From the NCBI GenBank assembly GCA_964423645.1, contig CAYRFE010000002.1:1-64000 (forward strand): a DNA stretch of 64,000 nucleotides. Direction: 5' to 3'. A program made the translations under genes and the position numbers. The DNA comes from CAYRFE01 sp964423645 [NCBI: uncultured bacterium]. Its GTDB lineage: Bacteria; Macinerneyibacteriota; Macinerneyibacteria; Macinerneyibacteriales. Shown here piece by piece: positions 1 to 10,038 of this stretch. Below the pieces are notes generated by a model. It had not been told where the DNA came from, ran no database searches, and worked only from the letters and a program-made list of their open reading frames with translations. Every line of letters begins with the position of its first letter. Position 1 is the stretch's first letter.

Positions 1-140
1 ACCGCGAGGGGGAGCTACATTTTCTACGTTGTCATTTCGACACGTTTTGTTTTTTCTTACCGGTTTATGAATGTCGTTTAAGGGATTTTCTGTTGCGTAC
101 AGTTTTTAAGGGGTATGGGTGGGCACAGTTCCACTCACAG
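1..140. repeat. Fragments of dispersed intergenic repeats
   Basis: The first bases (accgcgagggggagct) recur near 6776-6791, and the following gtcatttcgac segment recurs at 6533 and, diverged, at 18117. The piece around 106-130 (ggggtatgggtgggcacag) matches the right half of the nested-hairpin element seen for example at 6854-7004. No coding potential is evident. The rest of the gap up to the terminator at 219 shows nothing I can name. Confidence 0.6.
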
Positions 141-218
141 TATTAGTGTGTGGCGTTTCAAATGAATGGTCCCGACACAAAAGGCTGTATGCTTTTCGCA
201 GGATTGTGTGACAGATAA

Positions 219-247
219 AAAAAAGGCAGGATAACCTGCCTTTTACG
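219..247 (-). terminator. Rho-independent terminator of the decarboxylase gene
   Basis: Read on the minus strand, a 9-bp stem (AAAGGCAGG / CCTGCCTTT) with a 4-nt TTAT loop is followed by a run of T. It lies just beyond the stop codon of the minus-strand gene ending at 271. Confidence 0.85.
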
Positions 248-270
248 AATAACGTGTGCTCATTGAGCGA

Positions 271-1443
271 CTAACGAAGAATATATGAACGCAACGGCGG
301 GAAACCGTTGAAGTAGATCGAACAGTAGCTTTGCGTATACGCACCGGTAGTAAAGATCATGACCTTGTCGCCGACTTGTGTGCTGTGTGGCATTTTGTAT
401 TTAAATTTTTCATACATGATGTCCATACTGTCGCAGGTAGGTCCTGCAATAATGATCTCTTCTTCATCACCTTTACGGTCGAAATAGATCGGGTATTTCA
501 ACGATTCATTGAGTGTCTCGATCATACCGCCGAATACGCCTACATCCACATACACCCATTTATGTGCATCATAACGAGCTTTTTTCGATATCATAATGAT
601 CTCTGACATCATTACACCGGCGTCAGCGGTTAAAGAGCGCCCCGGTTCAATAAATAATTCGGGCATTCCGTCGGCAAAATCTTCCTGAAGAAAACGGGTA
701 ATTTCTTTTGCATAAATCTCGACAGGTTGTGTCGGTTGAATATAGGTCGCAGGAAAACCGCCACCGAGATTAATCATCTGCAGGTCGATCCCTTTGAGTT
801 TTACTGAATCAAAAAGATAATCGCACTGTGCGATCGCATCATCCCATTGACCGATATCGCGTTGTTGCGATCCTACATGGAATGAAAGCCCGTAGGGGAT
901 AAGACCGAGTTTTTTTGCTTCAAGAATAAGTGTGTACGTAAGATCAGGGTGAGAACCGAACTTGCGAGACAACGGCCAATCGGCACCTGTTCCTGAGGTC
1001 AATATTCTAAAGAATACTTTTGATCCCGGTGCGTACTTTGAGATTTTCTTCAGATCTTCTTCAGAATCGGTCGCGAAAATGCGTATGCCTTTTTCGTAGG
1101 CATATTTTATGTTTTCGACTTTCTTAATGGTATTTCCGTAGCTCATACGGTTCGGATGTACACCAAGGCGAAGAAGTTGATCAAGTTCATATACTGTCGC
1201 AACATCAAAATTAGAACCCAAATCGCGAAGCAGCACAATGACCTCATCCATCGGGTTGGCTTTGACTGCATAATACACATTCACCGTCGGCATGTGTGTT
1301 TTGAGTTCTTTATATTTTTGCTCGATTACGTCGAGATCAACCAAAAGAAACGGAGTCTTTTTGTCACGGGAAAACTTCTTGATACGTTCTAATTTTTCCG
1401 GTGAGCAGAACTGGTCAAGATCAAAAGAATACGGTGTTTTCAT
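271..1443 (-). CDS. Ornithine/lysine-type PLP decarboxylase (alanine-racemase-fold family)
   Basis: A 390-residue pyridoxal-phosphate enzyme of the fold-type III (group IV) amino-acid decarboxylase family. It probably converts ornithine and/or lysine to putrescine or cadaverine in the cytoplasm. Visible motifs are the PLP lysine in YAVKANP (K61), HVGSQ, the phosphate-binding EPGR and the C-terminal GPTCDSMD (C337), the active-site cysteine region supplied across the dimer in ornithine decarboxylases. Length fits the short ODC/LDC branch. An AAAGGAGG ribosome site lies just upstream of the ATG. It is monocistronic, with its own promoter and terminator. Homospermidine synthase at 51406 would use its product. 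Diaminopimelate or carboxynorspermidine decarboxylase are alternatives, but the C-terminal motif favours ODC/LDC. Exact substrate is inferred. Confidence 0.85.
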   Translation of the reverse strand: MKTPYSFDLDQFCSPEKLERIKKFSRDKKTPFLLVDLDVIEQKYKELKTHMPTVNVYYAVKANPMDEVIVLLRDLGSNFDVATVYELDQLLRLGVHPNRMSYGNTIKKVENIKYAYEKGIRIFATDSEEDLKKISKYAPGSKVFFRILTSGTGADWPLSRKFGSHPDLTYTLILEAKKLGLIPYGLSFHVGSQQRDIGQWDDAIAQCDYLFDSVKLKGIDLQMINLGGGFPATYIQPTQPVEIYAKEITRFLQEDFADGMPELFIEPGRSLTADAGVMMSEIIMISKKARYDAHKWVYVDVGVFGGMIETLNESLKYPIYFDRKGDEEEIIIAGPTCDSMDIMYEKFKYKMPHSTQVGDKVMIFTTGAYTQSYCSIYFNGFPPLRSYILR

Positions 1444-1477
1444 ATTAGCCTCCTTTGGGCATATTACTGCTTGGGGA

Positions 1478-1505
1478 ACTATATGCAGTTCGAAAAAAAA
1501 GTCAA
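1478..1505 (-). promoter_or_regulatory. Promoter of the decarboxylase gene
   Basis: On the minus strand TTGACT and TATAGT are separated by 16 nt, 35 bp upstream of the start codon. The remaining gap between this gene and trxB (1506-1727) is AT-rich with no other recognisable feature. Confidence 0.65.
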
Positions 1506-1727
1506 TAAAAAAATTTAAAAAAAATATGATTAATTGTGATTAACAATGAATGGTTCAAAAAGGCGTATGTCGTGAAAAATTTGCAAAAAACGAGAATCAC
1601 ACGGGCCAGCGTGTGTTAAAAACATGCTAATTTACTATATAATTATAAGATAGAGTGTGTTTTATTTATAGTTGAAAGACAAAGCGTGTCGTAAATTGTC
1701 AAAAAGAAAAAACGATAATACCGCGTA

Positions 1728-1759
1728 AAACAAAGATAGCGTGAGATAAATCACGCTAT
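1728..1759 (-). terminator. Terminator downstream of trxB
   Basis: Minus-strand stem TAGCGTGA / TCACGCTA with a 6-nt loop, followed by TCTTTGTTTT. It lies about 25 bp past the trxB stop codon. Confidence 0.75.
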
Positions 1760-1784
1760 ATTGAGGAAAATGAATGTGCTGTTG

Positions 1785-2738
1785 TCAGTGTGTCAGCAAA
1801 TAATCGTAAGCGGCCAACGCGGCTTTTGCGCCTTCGCCTGCTGAAATAACGATCTGTTTATAGGGGACATCGGTGACATCGCCTGCGGCAAAAATTCCTT
1901 CTACGGACGTTCTGCAGTGTGCATCGATTCTTATTTCGCCGGCATCGTTCAGTGCAAGCAGGTTTTTTACGATTTCCGTGTTCGGTATCAGGCCGATCTC
2001 CACAAAAACGCCGTCTAATGCAATGGTTTTGGCAGAGCCGTGTATCCGATCGCGAATCACGACCTGTTCAAGCCGATTCGTGCCTATCAACTCATGAACG
2101 ACGGTATTGAAATATGCTTCGATTTTATGTGCAAACGGTTCTATCTTTTCAACGACGATCGGGTCTGCGGTATATCCTTCAAGAAATTGGAATACATAGA
2201 TCTTTTCGGCGATCTTGCCGAGGTCTACGATCGCTTCCACCGCCGAATTCCCGCCGCCGACAACTGCGACCGTTTTCCCGCGATAAAGAGGTGCGTCGCA
2301 TGTGGCGCAATATGCTATCCCGCGTCCGGTGAGTTCTTCCTCGCGGGCAACCCCGAGAGGGCGTGAGCGTTTCCCGGTCGCGATAATGATCGTTTTACCT
2401 TTGAACGTCTTTTTATCATCGCTGGTGACGTATATCTCGGAACCTTTTTTTTCAATTCTTTCGACATGTACGAATTCATGGAGCGCAACAGGGTAGTGCA
2501 GCATATGCGTACGCCATTCATCCATCATTTGAATACCGGCGATCTCGTTGTTGCCGGGGTAGTTCTCAACAGACGCGGTGGTAAGTACTTGCCCGCCCAT
2601 GTCATACGTGATCAGTCCTGTTTTCAAGCCTTTACGGGCGGCATAGAGTCCCGCGGAGATCGCCGCGGGGCCGCCGCCGACGATCAGAACGTCATATAAT
2701 TCTTGTTCCTGTAATGAAAGTTGAAATAATTCAGACAT
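1785..2738 (-). CDS. trxB: Thioredoxin reductase
   Basis: A 317-residue FAD/NADPH disulfide reductase that keeps thioredoxin reduced in the cytoplasm. The FAD-binding GGGPAAISAG loop is at residues 21-30, the redox CATC pair at C144/C147, the NADPH-binding GGGNSAVEA follows, and the second FAD motif (GIFAAGDVTD) lies near the C-terminus. Length is normal for bacterial TrxB. A longer reading frame extends upstream to 2876, but the ATG at 2738 is preceded by AAGGAG at good spacing and begins the conserved protein, so I chose it. It starts 4 bp after the stop of the small acidic gene 2743-3015, so the two are probably cotranscribed. TrxA (37536) is the likely partner. Confidence 0.95.
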   Translation of the reverse strand: MSELFQLSLQEQELYDVLIVGGGPAAISAGLYAARKGLKTGLITYDMGGQVLTTASVENYPGNNEIAGIQMMDEWRTHMLHYPVALHEFVHVERIEKKGSEIYVTSDDKKTFKGKTIIIATGKRSRPLGVAREEELTGRGIAYCATCDAPLYRGKTVAVVGGGNSAVEAIVDLGKIAEKIYVFQFLEGYTADPIVVEKIEPFAHKIEAYFNTVVHELIGTNRLEQVVIRDRIHGSAKTIALDGVFVEIGLIPNTEIVKNLLALNDAGEIRIDAHCRTSVEGIFAAGDVTDVPYKQIVISAGEGAKAALAAYDYLLTH

Positions 2739-2742
2739 ATCG

Positions 2743-3015
2743 TTACTCCTTTTCTTCCAGTGCCAACAGCAGTAAATCTTCAAGCGCATAAAACGCATCT
2801 TCGTCGGTCTGGTCGGCGATATCTGCTTCGTGTTTGATATCATCCATAAGATCAAGAAGATCGTGGAGATCATCATCGGTGCATTTGACTATATAGGCAT
2901 CTTTTTGTTCGGTGCAGTTTTGTGACAGCCACAAAAAGGCTTCTTCACTGAATGAGACCACGTAGTCGAGGGACGTTTTCTCGTTTTTGTCTAATGTGAG
3001 GGTATGCATTGCCAT
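2743..3015 (-). CDS. Small acidic protein of unknown function
   Basis: A 90-residue cytoplasmic protein, rich in Asp, Glu and Leu, with no signal peptide or membrane segment; I recognise no family. The C-terminal half (about residues 45-90) is a run of acidic helices with several DDL/DLLD stretches. AGGAGG lies 10 nt upstream of the ATG, and the gene ends 4 bp before trxB, so it is the first gene of a two-gene operon with trxB. Its role may be linked to thiol redox, but that rests only on position. Confidence 0.7.
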   Translation of the reverse strand: MAMHTLTLDKNEKTSLDYVVSFSEEAFLWLSQNCTEQKDAYIVKCTDDDLHDLLDLMDDIKHEADIADQTDEDAFYALEDLLLLALEEKE

Positions 3016-3199
3016 AAATAATACCTCCTGTGCTCGGGTTAGTATACCGCGGTTCGACTGACGGCGTCAAGAGAGATTCTTTCATCAGTGATTTCCTCGA
3101 CCACGTTCAAAAATATCTCTTTACCGAATGAAATCTATATGTATACTGATAGACAAAGAGTAGCGCAAAGCATGGAGAAAATGTGAGAACACGAACAGG

Positions 3200-3706
3200 G
3201 TGTATGTACGCACCATGACGACATTGAAAAAAATACTATCGCATTTCAAACCGCCGACACTTGAGGTCACCGTCTTTCATGCGGTTTTTTGTTCTATGCA
3301 GAATAAACATGTCTATTCCTGTCAATTGAACATTCGCATGCGTACAAAGAAAAATCATACGATCACCGCATTGTATCTTGAACCGCCTCGTGAATTGATC
3401 ACGGTCTTCTCCGCATTACCGATACGATACGTGTTTCCCGGAAATCGTTCCGGTCTTTACAGGCTTTCGGAAGATCAGGTCTTACAACGGCTCATGTCGT
3501 CGGAGGACGTCATTACGCTTGACCAGTTTGCAGTGCGTGCCGCTGTACCGGTAAACGTTACTTTTTCCGGTTTTCTTTACCCGATACGCGAACCGAACCA
3601 TCGCAAGGATCTGCCGTTGACAGGATGGCGATTACGAGTTGAATATGATTTTTTTAAAACGATCTGGTCTGATGTGCAATTTGAAGAATATAGCGTCCGC
3701 AGATGA
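3200..3706 (+). CDS. Hypothetical protein, 168 aa
   Basis: I do not recognise a family. The protein has no signal peptide or membrane segment and is mostly predicted beta-rich, with a basic N-terminus. Codon use and GC content resemble the neighbouring housekeeping genes, which supports a real gene. The start is uncertain: the ATG at 3200 has only a weak AGGG upstream, and a second ATG at 3215 is possible. A short hairpin (GATCGT / ACGATC) after the stop has no T tract, so it is a poor terminator. It stands alone between the divergent trxB operon and groES. Confidence 0.6.
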   Translation: MYVRTMTTLKKILSHFKPPTLEVTVFHAVFCSMQNKHVYSCQLNIRMRTKKNHTITALYLEPPRELITVFSALPIRYVFPGNRSGLYRLSEDQVLQRLMSSEDVITLDQFAVRAAVPVNVTFSGFLYPIREPNHRKDLPLTGWRLRVEYDFFKTIWSDVQFEEYSVRR

Positions 3707-3852
3707 TCGTGCCGCGACGATCCTTACTGAGGTTTATTGAAAATCGTGACAATGACATCGCCTCGTAAAACAAAAATCTATAAATACAAACGAATAAACG
3801 CATAATAGAAAGATAAAATCACATAAAGAGCAATAATCGCATATAAACGGAC

Positions 3853-3881
3853 TTGATATTTGAACGGAAATGTGCTAAAAA
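3853..3881 (+). promoter_or_regulatory. groESL promoter
   Basis: TTGATA and TAAAAA are spaced by 17 nt and placed immediately upstream of the CIRCE operator, so repressor binding would cover the transcription start. Confidence 0.65.
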
Positions 3882-3885
3882 TTTA

Positions 3886-3912
3886 TTAGCACTCAGTGCG
3901 TGTGAGTGCTAA
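3886..3912 (+). promoter_or_regulatory. CIRCE operator (HrcA binding site)
   Basis: A perfect inverted repeat TTAGCACTC-N9-GAGTGCTAA, the canonical HrcA site controlling groESL heat-shock operons. It lies 49 bp before the groES start. hrcA itself is not in this window. Confidence 0.97.
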
Positions 3913-3961
3913 CAACGGGATGGAAGGCTTAGGACAAATAAGAACACGAAAGGAGAATTGT

Positions 3962-5897
<1,936 letters not shown>

Positions 5898-5928
5898 TAG
5901 TTCCGACCATAGTGATTTCGGTTTTTAT

Positions 5929-5955
5929 AATGGGGACGTCAGTCCCCATTTTTTA
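5929..5955 (+). terminator. groESL terminator
   Basis: Stem AATGGGGAC / GTCCCCATT with a 4-nt loop, then a T run. The ggggac/gtcccc core resembles the first hairpin of the dispersed repeats in this window. Confidence 0.9.
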
Positions 5956-6045
5956 TTATGGTGATTGTAATCGCTGAAGCTGCCGTAACGCTCTTTTATT
6001 GACTTTATCCGTCTCATCTTCTACAATCATGAAAAAAGGAAGAAT

Positions 6046-6417
6046 ATGATGAAATTCATTCTTATCTCTGTGGGCACCGTATGTGTCGGATTGGGTGCGG
6101 CAGGAATTGTATTGCCCGGACTACCCGCGACACCGTTTTTTTTGGCGGCAGCCGCATGTTTTGTGCGCAGTTCCGATCGGTTATATACATGGCTTATGGA
6201 GCATAAAACATTTGGCGTGTTTGTGCGCAATTTCTACCGTGACGGCGGTATGACGCGAAAAGCACGTATAATTTCCCTTACGGCGATGTGGTGCATGATA
6301 ACGGTGTCGGGAGTGTTCTTTTTGCAATCAATGACCGCACGCATTGTTTTGTGTACAACAGGTGTGATCGGCACGATCGTGATATTTTTGATGCCGACGG
6401 CCAATACTGATTCATGA
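6046..6417 (+). CDS. YbaN/DUF454-family inner-membrane protein
   Basis: A 123-residue integral membrane protein. The N-terminal GLGAAGIVLPGLPATPFFLAA stretch and the following CFVRSSDRLYTWLMEH match the DUF454 (YbaN) signature. A first hydrophobic region lies at about residues 1-40 and a C-terminal pair at about 75-118. The molecular function of the family is unknown. GGAAG precedes the tandem ATGs. The gene lies alone between the groESL terminator and a repeat island. Confidence 0.85.
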   Translation: MMKFILISVGTVCVGLGAAGIVLPGLPATPFFLAAAACFVRSSDRLYTWLMEHKTFGVFVRNFYRDGGMTRKARIISLTAMWCMITVSGVFFLQSMTARIVLCTTGVIGTIVIFLMPTANTDS

Positions 6418-6464
6418 GGAGGAATCCTGTTATTTATCCGCAGATTAACGCAGATTTGCGCTGA

Positions 6465-6600
6465 TTTAATTCCCCTTCACACTGAAGGGGTGGCATCCGA
6501 AGGATGACGGGGTAGTAAGCGTTAAAAAGGCTTGTCATTTCGACGAATCCTAACGATGAGGAAAAATCCTGCCTTGCTTTTTGTCTTGACACAAAAAGTT
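6465..6600. repeat. Composite intergenic repeat, copy 1
   Basis: Two blocks recur in the island at 18117-18440. One starts ttaattccccttcacactga and runs to 6522 (second copy 18381-18440). The other is the gtcatttcga / aaatcctgccttg block at 6533-6600 (second copy 18117-18182). No reading frame is conserved between copies. The order of the blocks differs in the two islands. Confidence 0.7.
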
Positions 6601-6607
6601 GTAGCAT

Positions 6608-6684
6608 GTGTCATTCCCGTGAAAACGGGAATCCAGTAAGATTTCAAAAACTCTGGATTATCGGGTCAAGCCCGATAATGACAC
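6608..6684 (+). repeat. GTGTCATT-bounded hairpin element, copy 1
   Basis: A 77-bp element bounded by the inverted 8-mers GTGTCATT and AATGACAC. Inside are two short hairpins (cccgt/acggg and tcggg/cccga). Related copies lie at 18189-18289 and 32478-32580, with a reverse partial copy near 16802. After it, 6740-6795 carries a short pyrimidine/purine inverted segment (ccccctc/gagggggaa) also found near 18490. Confidence 0.75.
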
Positions 6685-6853
6685 CAAAATGGAATCATGC
6701 ATTGAAATGCTTAACGATAATTTTTTAATGCCGTCTTTCTTTCCCCCTCATTTTTGCAAAGAGGGGGAAACGCGTAACCGCGAGGGGGAGCTAAATTAAG
6801 CAGTTGAGATGCTGCAGTAAAAGGGATGGGCACTATTTCACAATATAGAGAAC

Positions 6854-7004
6854 GTTGCAAAATTTTGAATATTTAAATGTTCTTTTTCTTGAAATAGGGG
6901 TGTGGGGACGAAGTCCCCATTATACAACAATTTAAACCCCCTCCCGATTTTTTACGGGAGGGGTATGGGGTGGGCACAAATTCAAAATATGGAAGCTTTG
7001 CAAC
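6854..7004 (+). repeat. Nested-hairpin intergenic element, copy A
   Basis: A 151-bp element with terminal inverted repeats GTTGCAAA / TTTGCAAC, a first inner hairpin (gggga cgaa gtcccc) and a second one (ccctcccg / cgggaggg), ending in ggtatggggtgggcacaa before the right arm. It is the cleanest member of a family with at least eight further copies or fragments in this window. Confidence 0.8.
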
Positions 7005-7204
7005 ACTCTGATGTACCGGTTTAACGAATGCATCAACCTTTTTTCTGGAAGAATTTTCCGTTCAATGGTATACTGACGCAGTAGCTATTCCAAGAAGGCG
7101 GATAGAATGCAGAAACGTTTCAGTATGAGGATTTCATCGGTTTGCAGAAAGTTTTCTATCGGACGTGTCATGCTCTATCCGATACTTGCGGCAAGGGAGT
7201 AATA

Positions 7205-8806
7205 ATGCGGAAGTATATTCTACTTATTGTGTTACTTACTACAGGTCATGTAATGACAATGGCAGATTACGTAGTCCAATTTAAAAATGTTCAAAATTCA
7301 AAAGAAGTATACGATACTACAGATGGAGGATATAGATATTTTATAGTGAAAAGTTCTCCTGTTTTACTTGATTTAGCCCTATCTAGTGCTTTTAACGTAA
7401 CAGATGAGGTTATATTTCAGCTACGAGGTTATCATACTCAAGGTCAATTCAATGATTTATATTATTCAGAAAAATATGATATTATCCATCAGAATCAGAT
7501 TTCACCAAAAGAATATTATACTTCTTTTTCAGGAATTATTCCAATGGTTCTTAAAGAAAACCAACGTAAATTTCTAAAATTACGATGTTATTATAAAAAA
7601 TTGAACGAAAATGATGCCGATTATAAAGAAGTAGATTATAAGGGTTTTTTCCCGATCGTTATTACAACTAGCGAAGAAGACTACAATAAAAATATGAAGC
7701 AAAGAAAAGAATATTACCGACAGCTGAAAAGTATGATAAAAGAACTTGAATCAACAATAAATACAGATGAAAAAATAAAACCGCCGATTGGATATGCTTC
7801 GCGGATAGAAGACCTCAGAATACGAGAAACCCCCTCGCTCCAAGGGAAAATAGTCGGACTTATGAAAAGGTATCAAACCGCAGAATGGTTAGGCGAAGAA
7901 AGCAGCAGAGTTGATAGATTATCGGTGAATGGGGTTATGATTGAAGACAGATGGGTAAAAGTACGCACACTTGACGGTGCTATCACCGGTTGGCTTTGGA
8001 AGGGTCTTGTTTCAAAAGTAAGACATCTAGTAGTGAGGGAGATGGGAATTTCCTTTTATGTTATTACCGAGATAGATGAGTTTAAAGAAATACCAATAAA
8101 AGAACTTTTTATAAAGTCATCAAGTATAAAAGAGAGCACTGAACTTTCATTGCAAGAAACAAAATTTGTTGAAATTCATGATGCATGTGTAGATGTAGAA
8201 GATGATTCTCTTGGTGTTGAAGTTATAGATGAATCCTTGATTTTAAATAAGGATTTCATTAAATTATATTTAAAACAAAGATTTGGTTTTAATTATCGCG
8301 GCAAATCGTATTCATTGTTTCATCCATGGTTACATGATGGCTTTTTTGAAAACTATAAACTTGTAAGAGATGATTGTATTCTTGTATGGAATGTTTTTGG
8401 TTATTATGGTGACATATGCTCGATAGAATGGCATTATGAAATATGTAAGACTTTAAGATTTTACACTAACGACTATATATTACAAATAAATGAAGATGTA
8501 TTACTCCATGAGGGCTACAAAGTCGAAGAGCTTTCTGTAGAATCATACGATGAGCTTTTACTTAAAATTACAGACACAACAGATAAAGACGTTTTTAAAA
8601 ATCATTATTACTATGATCAAAAAGAAAAAAAATACTCAATGAACTATGATAAACGATTTGATATTTATCATATTCTTGATAAGTACTTAGGTGGTATGAA
8701 AGATGATCCTGCCCTTTTATTACAAGGCAAAGGTAAGCCGGAGTATCAAAAGAGATACGATTCAATATATATCATTCGTGACTCAATAAGGAGTATGGCT
8801 TTTTAG
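7205..8806 (+). CDS. Secreted protein with bacterial SH3 domain
   Basis: A 533-residue protein with an N-terminal signal peptide (MRKYILLIVLLTTG) and, at roughly residues 176-255, a bacterial SH3-like domain (RIEDLRIRETPSLQGKIVG ... RWVKVRT ... GWLWKGLV). Such domains often bind cell-wall components. The flanking regions are not recognised. The ATG at 7205 is preceded by AGGGAG and starts the signal peptide; an in-frame ATG at 7142 has none of this. An extended -10 (TGGTATACT, 7066-7074) is a possible promoter. The gene is visibly more AT-rich than the next operon, which may mean foreign origin or weak constraint. Confidence 0.8.
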   Translation: MRKYILLIVLLTTGHVMTMADYVVQFKNVQNSKEVYDTTDGGYRYFIVKSSPVLLDLALSSAFNVTDEVIFQLRGYHTQGQFNDLYYSEKYDIIHQNQISPKEYYTSFSGIIPMVLKENQRKFLKLRCYYKKLNENDADYKEVDYKGFFPIVITTSEEDYNKNMKQRKEYYRQLKSMIKELESTINTDEKIKPPIGYASRIEDLRIRETPSLQGKIVGLMKRYQTAEWLGEESSRVDRLSVNGVMIEDRWVKVRTLDGAITGWLWKGLVSKVRHLVVREMGISFYVITEIDEFKEIPIKELFIKSSSIKESTELSLQETKFVEIHDACVDVEDDSLGVEVIDESLILNKDFIKLYLKQRFGFNYRGKSYSLFHPWLHDGFFENYKLVRDDCILVWNVFGYYGDICSIEWHYEICKTLRFYTNDYILQINEDVLLHEGYKVEELSVESYDELLLKITDTTDKDVFKNHYYYDQKEKKYSMNYDKRFDIYHILDKYLGGMKDDPALLLQGKGKPEYQKRYDSIYIIRDSIRSMAF

Positions 8807-8845
8807 ATGTGGCGTGAGAAAAAATTGTAAGGAGAAAATAAGCAT

Positions 8846-9367
8846 ATGAGTATCGAAGCCATCACGATCCCTTATCTTCATGACAACCACACTCACACCT
8901 TCTTTTACGGATTATTGTCCGAATGCGTAAGTCTTGCCGACGTGCATGAAAAGAGCGACGCGTTGCGTGTGCTGCGCGGATTACAGGCTGATCTTTCTGT
9001 GGTCACCGGCTGGCATTCGTCGCGCTACTCATTTACCACAGAAGAACTTGAGTCGTGTCCGCCGCTCTTGATCTGTCATTTGTCATTACACGCATTTGCT
9101 GCTAATGCACACGGATTAGAGCGTATCGCAGCCATACAGCCCGATATTGCGGCGCATTTCAATGATCAGGATTGGATTGAGCGACATCTTCCGTTGATTT
9201 TTGAAAGCATCATGTCTCTTTTTTCTTTCAACATGGCGACACTTACGCGCTTCATGGACTATCTCTACACGCTAGGTATTTATTCTGCCGATGATATGCT
9301 CGCACCGAATGACGCCGCTATCGATTGTGCCTTCTCTGAGGCGTTTACGGGGCGGATAGGCTGTTGA
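8846..9367 (+). CDS. Amidohydrolase (YtcJ-like), N-terminal part of a split gene
   Basis: A 173-residue protein carrying the N-terminal metal-binding motif of the YtcJ-like amidohydrolase family (HDNHTHTFFYG, close to the usual DxHxH). It lacks the N-terminal beta-sandwich normally found before this motif. It stops exactly where family members continue into the DG.../HAIGDRA region, which is encoded in the next frame from 9364. GGAG precedes the ATG. First gene of a four-gene operon with 4-bp overlaps. Either a frameshifted single gene or a two-subunit enzyme; see findings. Confidence 0.7.
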   Translation: MSIEAITIPYLHDNHTHTFFYGLLSECVSLADVHEKSDALRVLRGLQADLSVVTGWHSSRYSFTTEELESCPPLLICHLSLHAFAANAHGLERIAAIQPDIAAHFNDQDWIERHLPLIFESIMSLFSFNMATLTRFMDYLYTLGIYSADDMLAPNDAAIDCAFSEAFTGRIGC

Positions 9368-10038
9368 CCTACACACGCTTAAATGACATCAATAAAGCGA
9401 GAATAAAGGGTATTAAGCTCTTTACCGACGGTGCAAACGGGGCGTATTCCGCCGCGTTACGCATGCCGTATACCAACGGATCTCATGGGATGCTTATATA
9501 TACGGATGATGCGTTGTATGCACGTATCGCAGACGCTCGAACGATGTCTACAGGGTGTGCCATTCATGCCATCGGTGATAGGGCGATAGCGCAGATCCTT
9601 ACGGTATATGAACGCTTTGTTCGCACGTCATCTGCATTTACAACCCTTCGTATTGAGCATGCACAGTTTATCAGCCGTGAACAGGCACTACGTGCCCGTG
9701 ATTTGGGCATTACACTTTCCATGCAGCCGAATTTCAATACCGATTCGGTCGATTATACCGACAGACTTCCGAGAGTGTATTGTGAACACAACAATCCGTT
9801 TCGCATGCTGATAGATGATATCGGTTTTGTGCCCGGCAAAGATCTGCTGTTCGGCTCCGACGGTATGCCGCACGGGGTACTGCCTGCATTACAGGCAGTG
9901 TTGTTTCCGCCGTACGAGGGACAACGGTTAACGCCGGATGAATTGTGTGCAGGGTATCATCGTGCGAGCATCAAACGTGAATTTGTCATAACGATCGATC
10001 GATCTGACCGTACCGTGATGAAAGGGGACCCTGTATGA
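9364..10038 (+). CDS. Amidohydrolase (YtcJ-like), C-terminal part of a split gene
   Basis: A 224-residue continuation of the amidohydrolase barrel: IKLFTDGANGAYSAAL, HAIGDRAIAQIL, LRIEHAQF and the catalytic-Asp region LLFGSDGMPHG. The best start is a TTG overlapping the previous stop (TTGA). This frame is open upstream only to 9340. Together with the first part it makes about 397 residues, clearly shorter than the usual 530-550, because the beta-sandwich flanks are missing. The next gene overlaps by 4 bp (ATGA). Substrate unknown. Confidence 0.7.
   Translation: MTYTRLNDINKARIKGIKLFTDGANGAYSAALRMPYTNGSHGMLIYTDDALYARIADARTMSTGCAIHAIGDRAIAQILTVYERFVRTSSAFTTLRIEHAQFISREQALRARDLGITLSMQPNFNTDSVDYTDRLPRVYCEHNNPFRMLIDDIGFVPGKDLLFGSDGMPHGVLPALQAVLFPPYEGQRLTPDELCAGYHRASIKREFVITIDRSDRTVMKGDPV

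Noticed and set aside
3896-3961. N-terminal extension of GroES from the ATG at 3896
   Set aside because: It overlaps the CIRCE operator and lacks a ribosome site; the family start is at 3962.
6840-7060. Possible CRISPR array, because of recurring short repeats in gaps
   Set aside because: Copies are kilobases apart, differ in length and orientation, and there are no regular spacers or cas genes.
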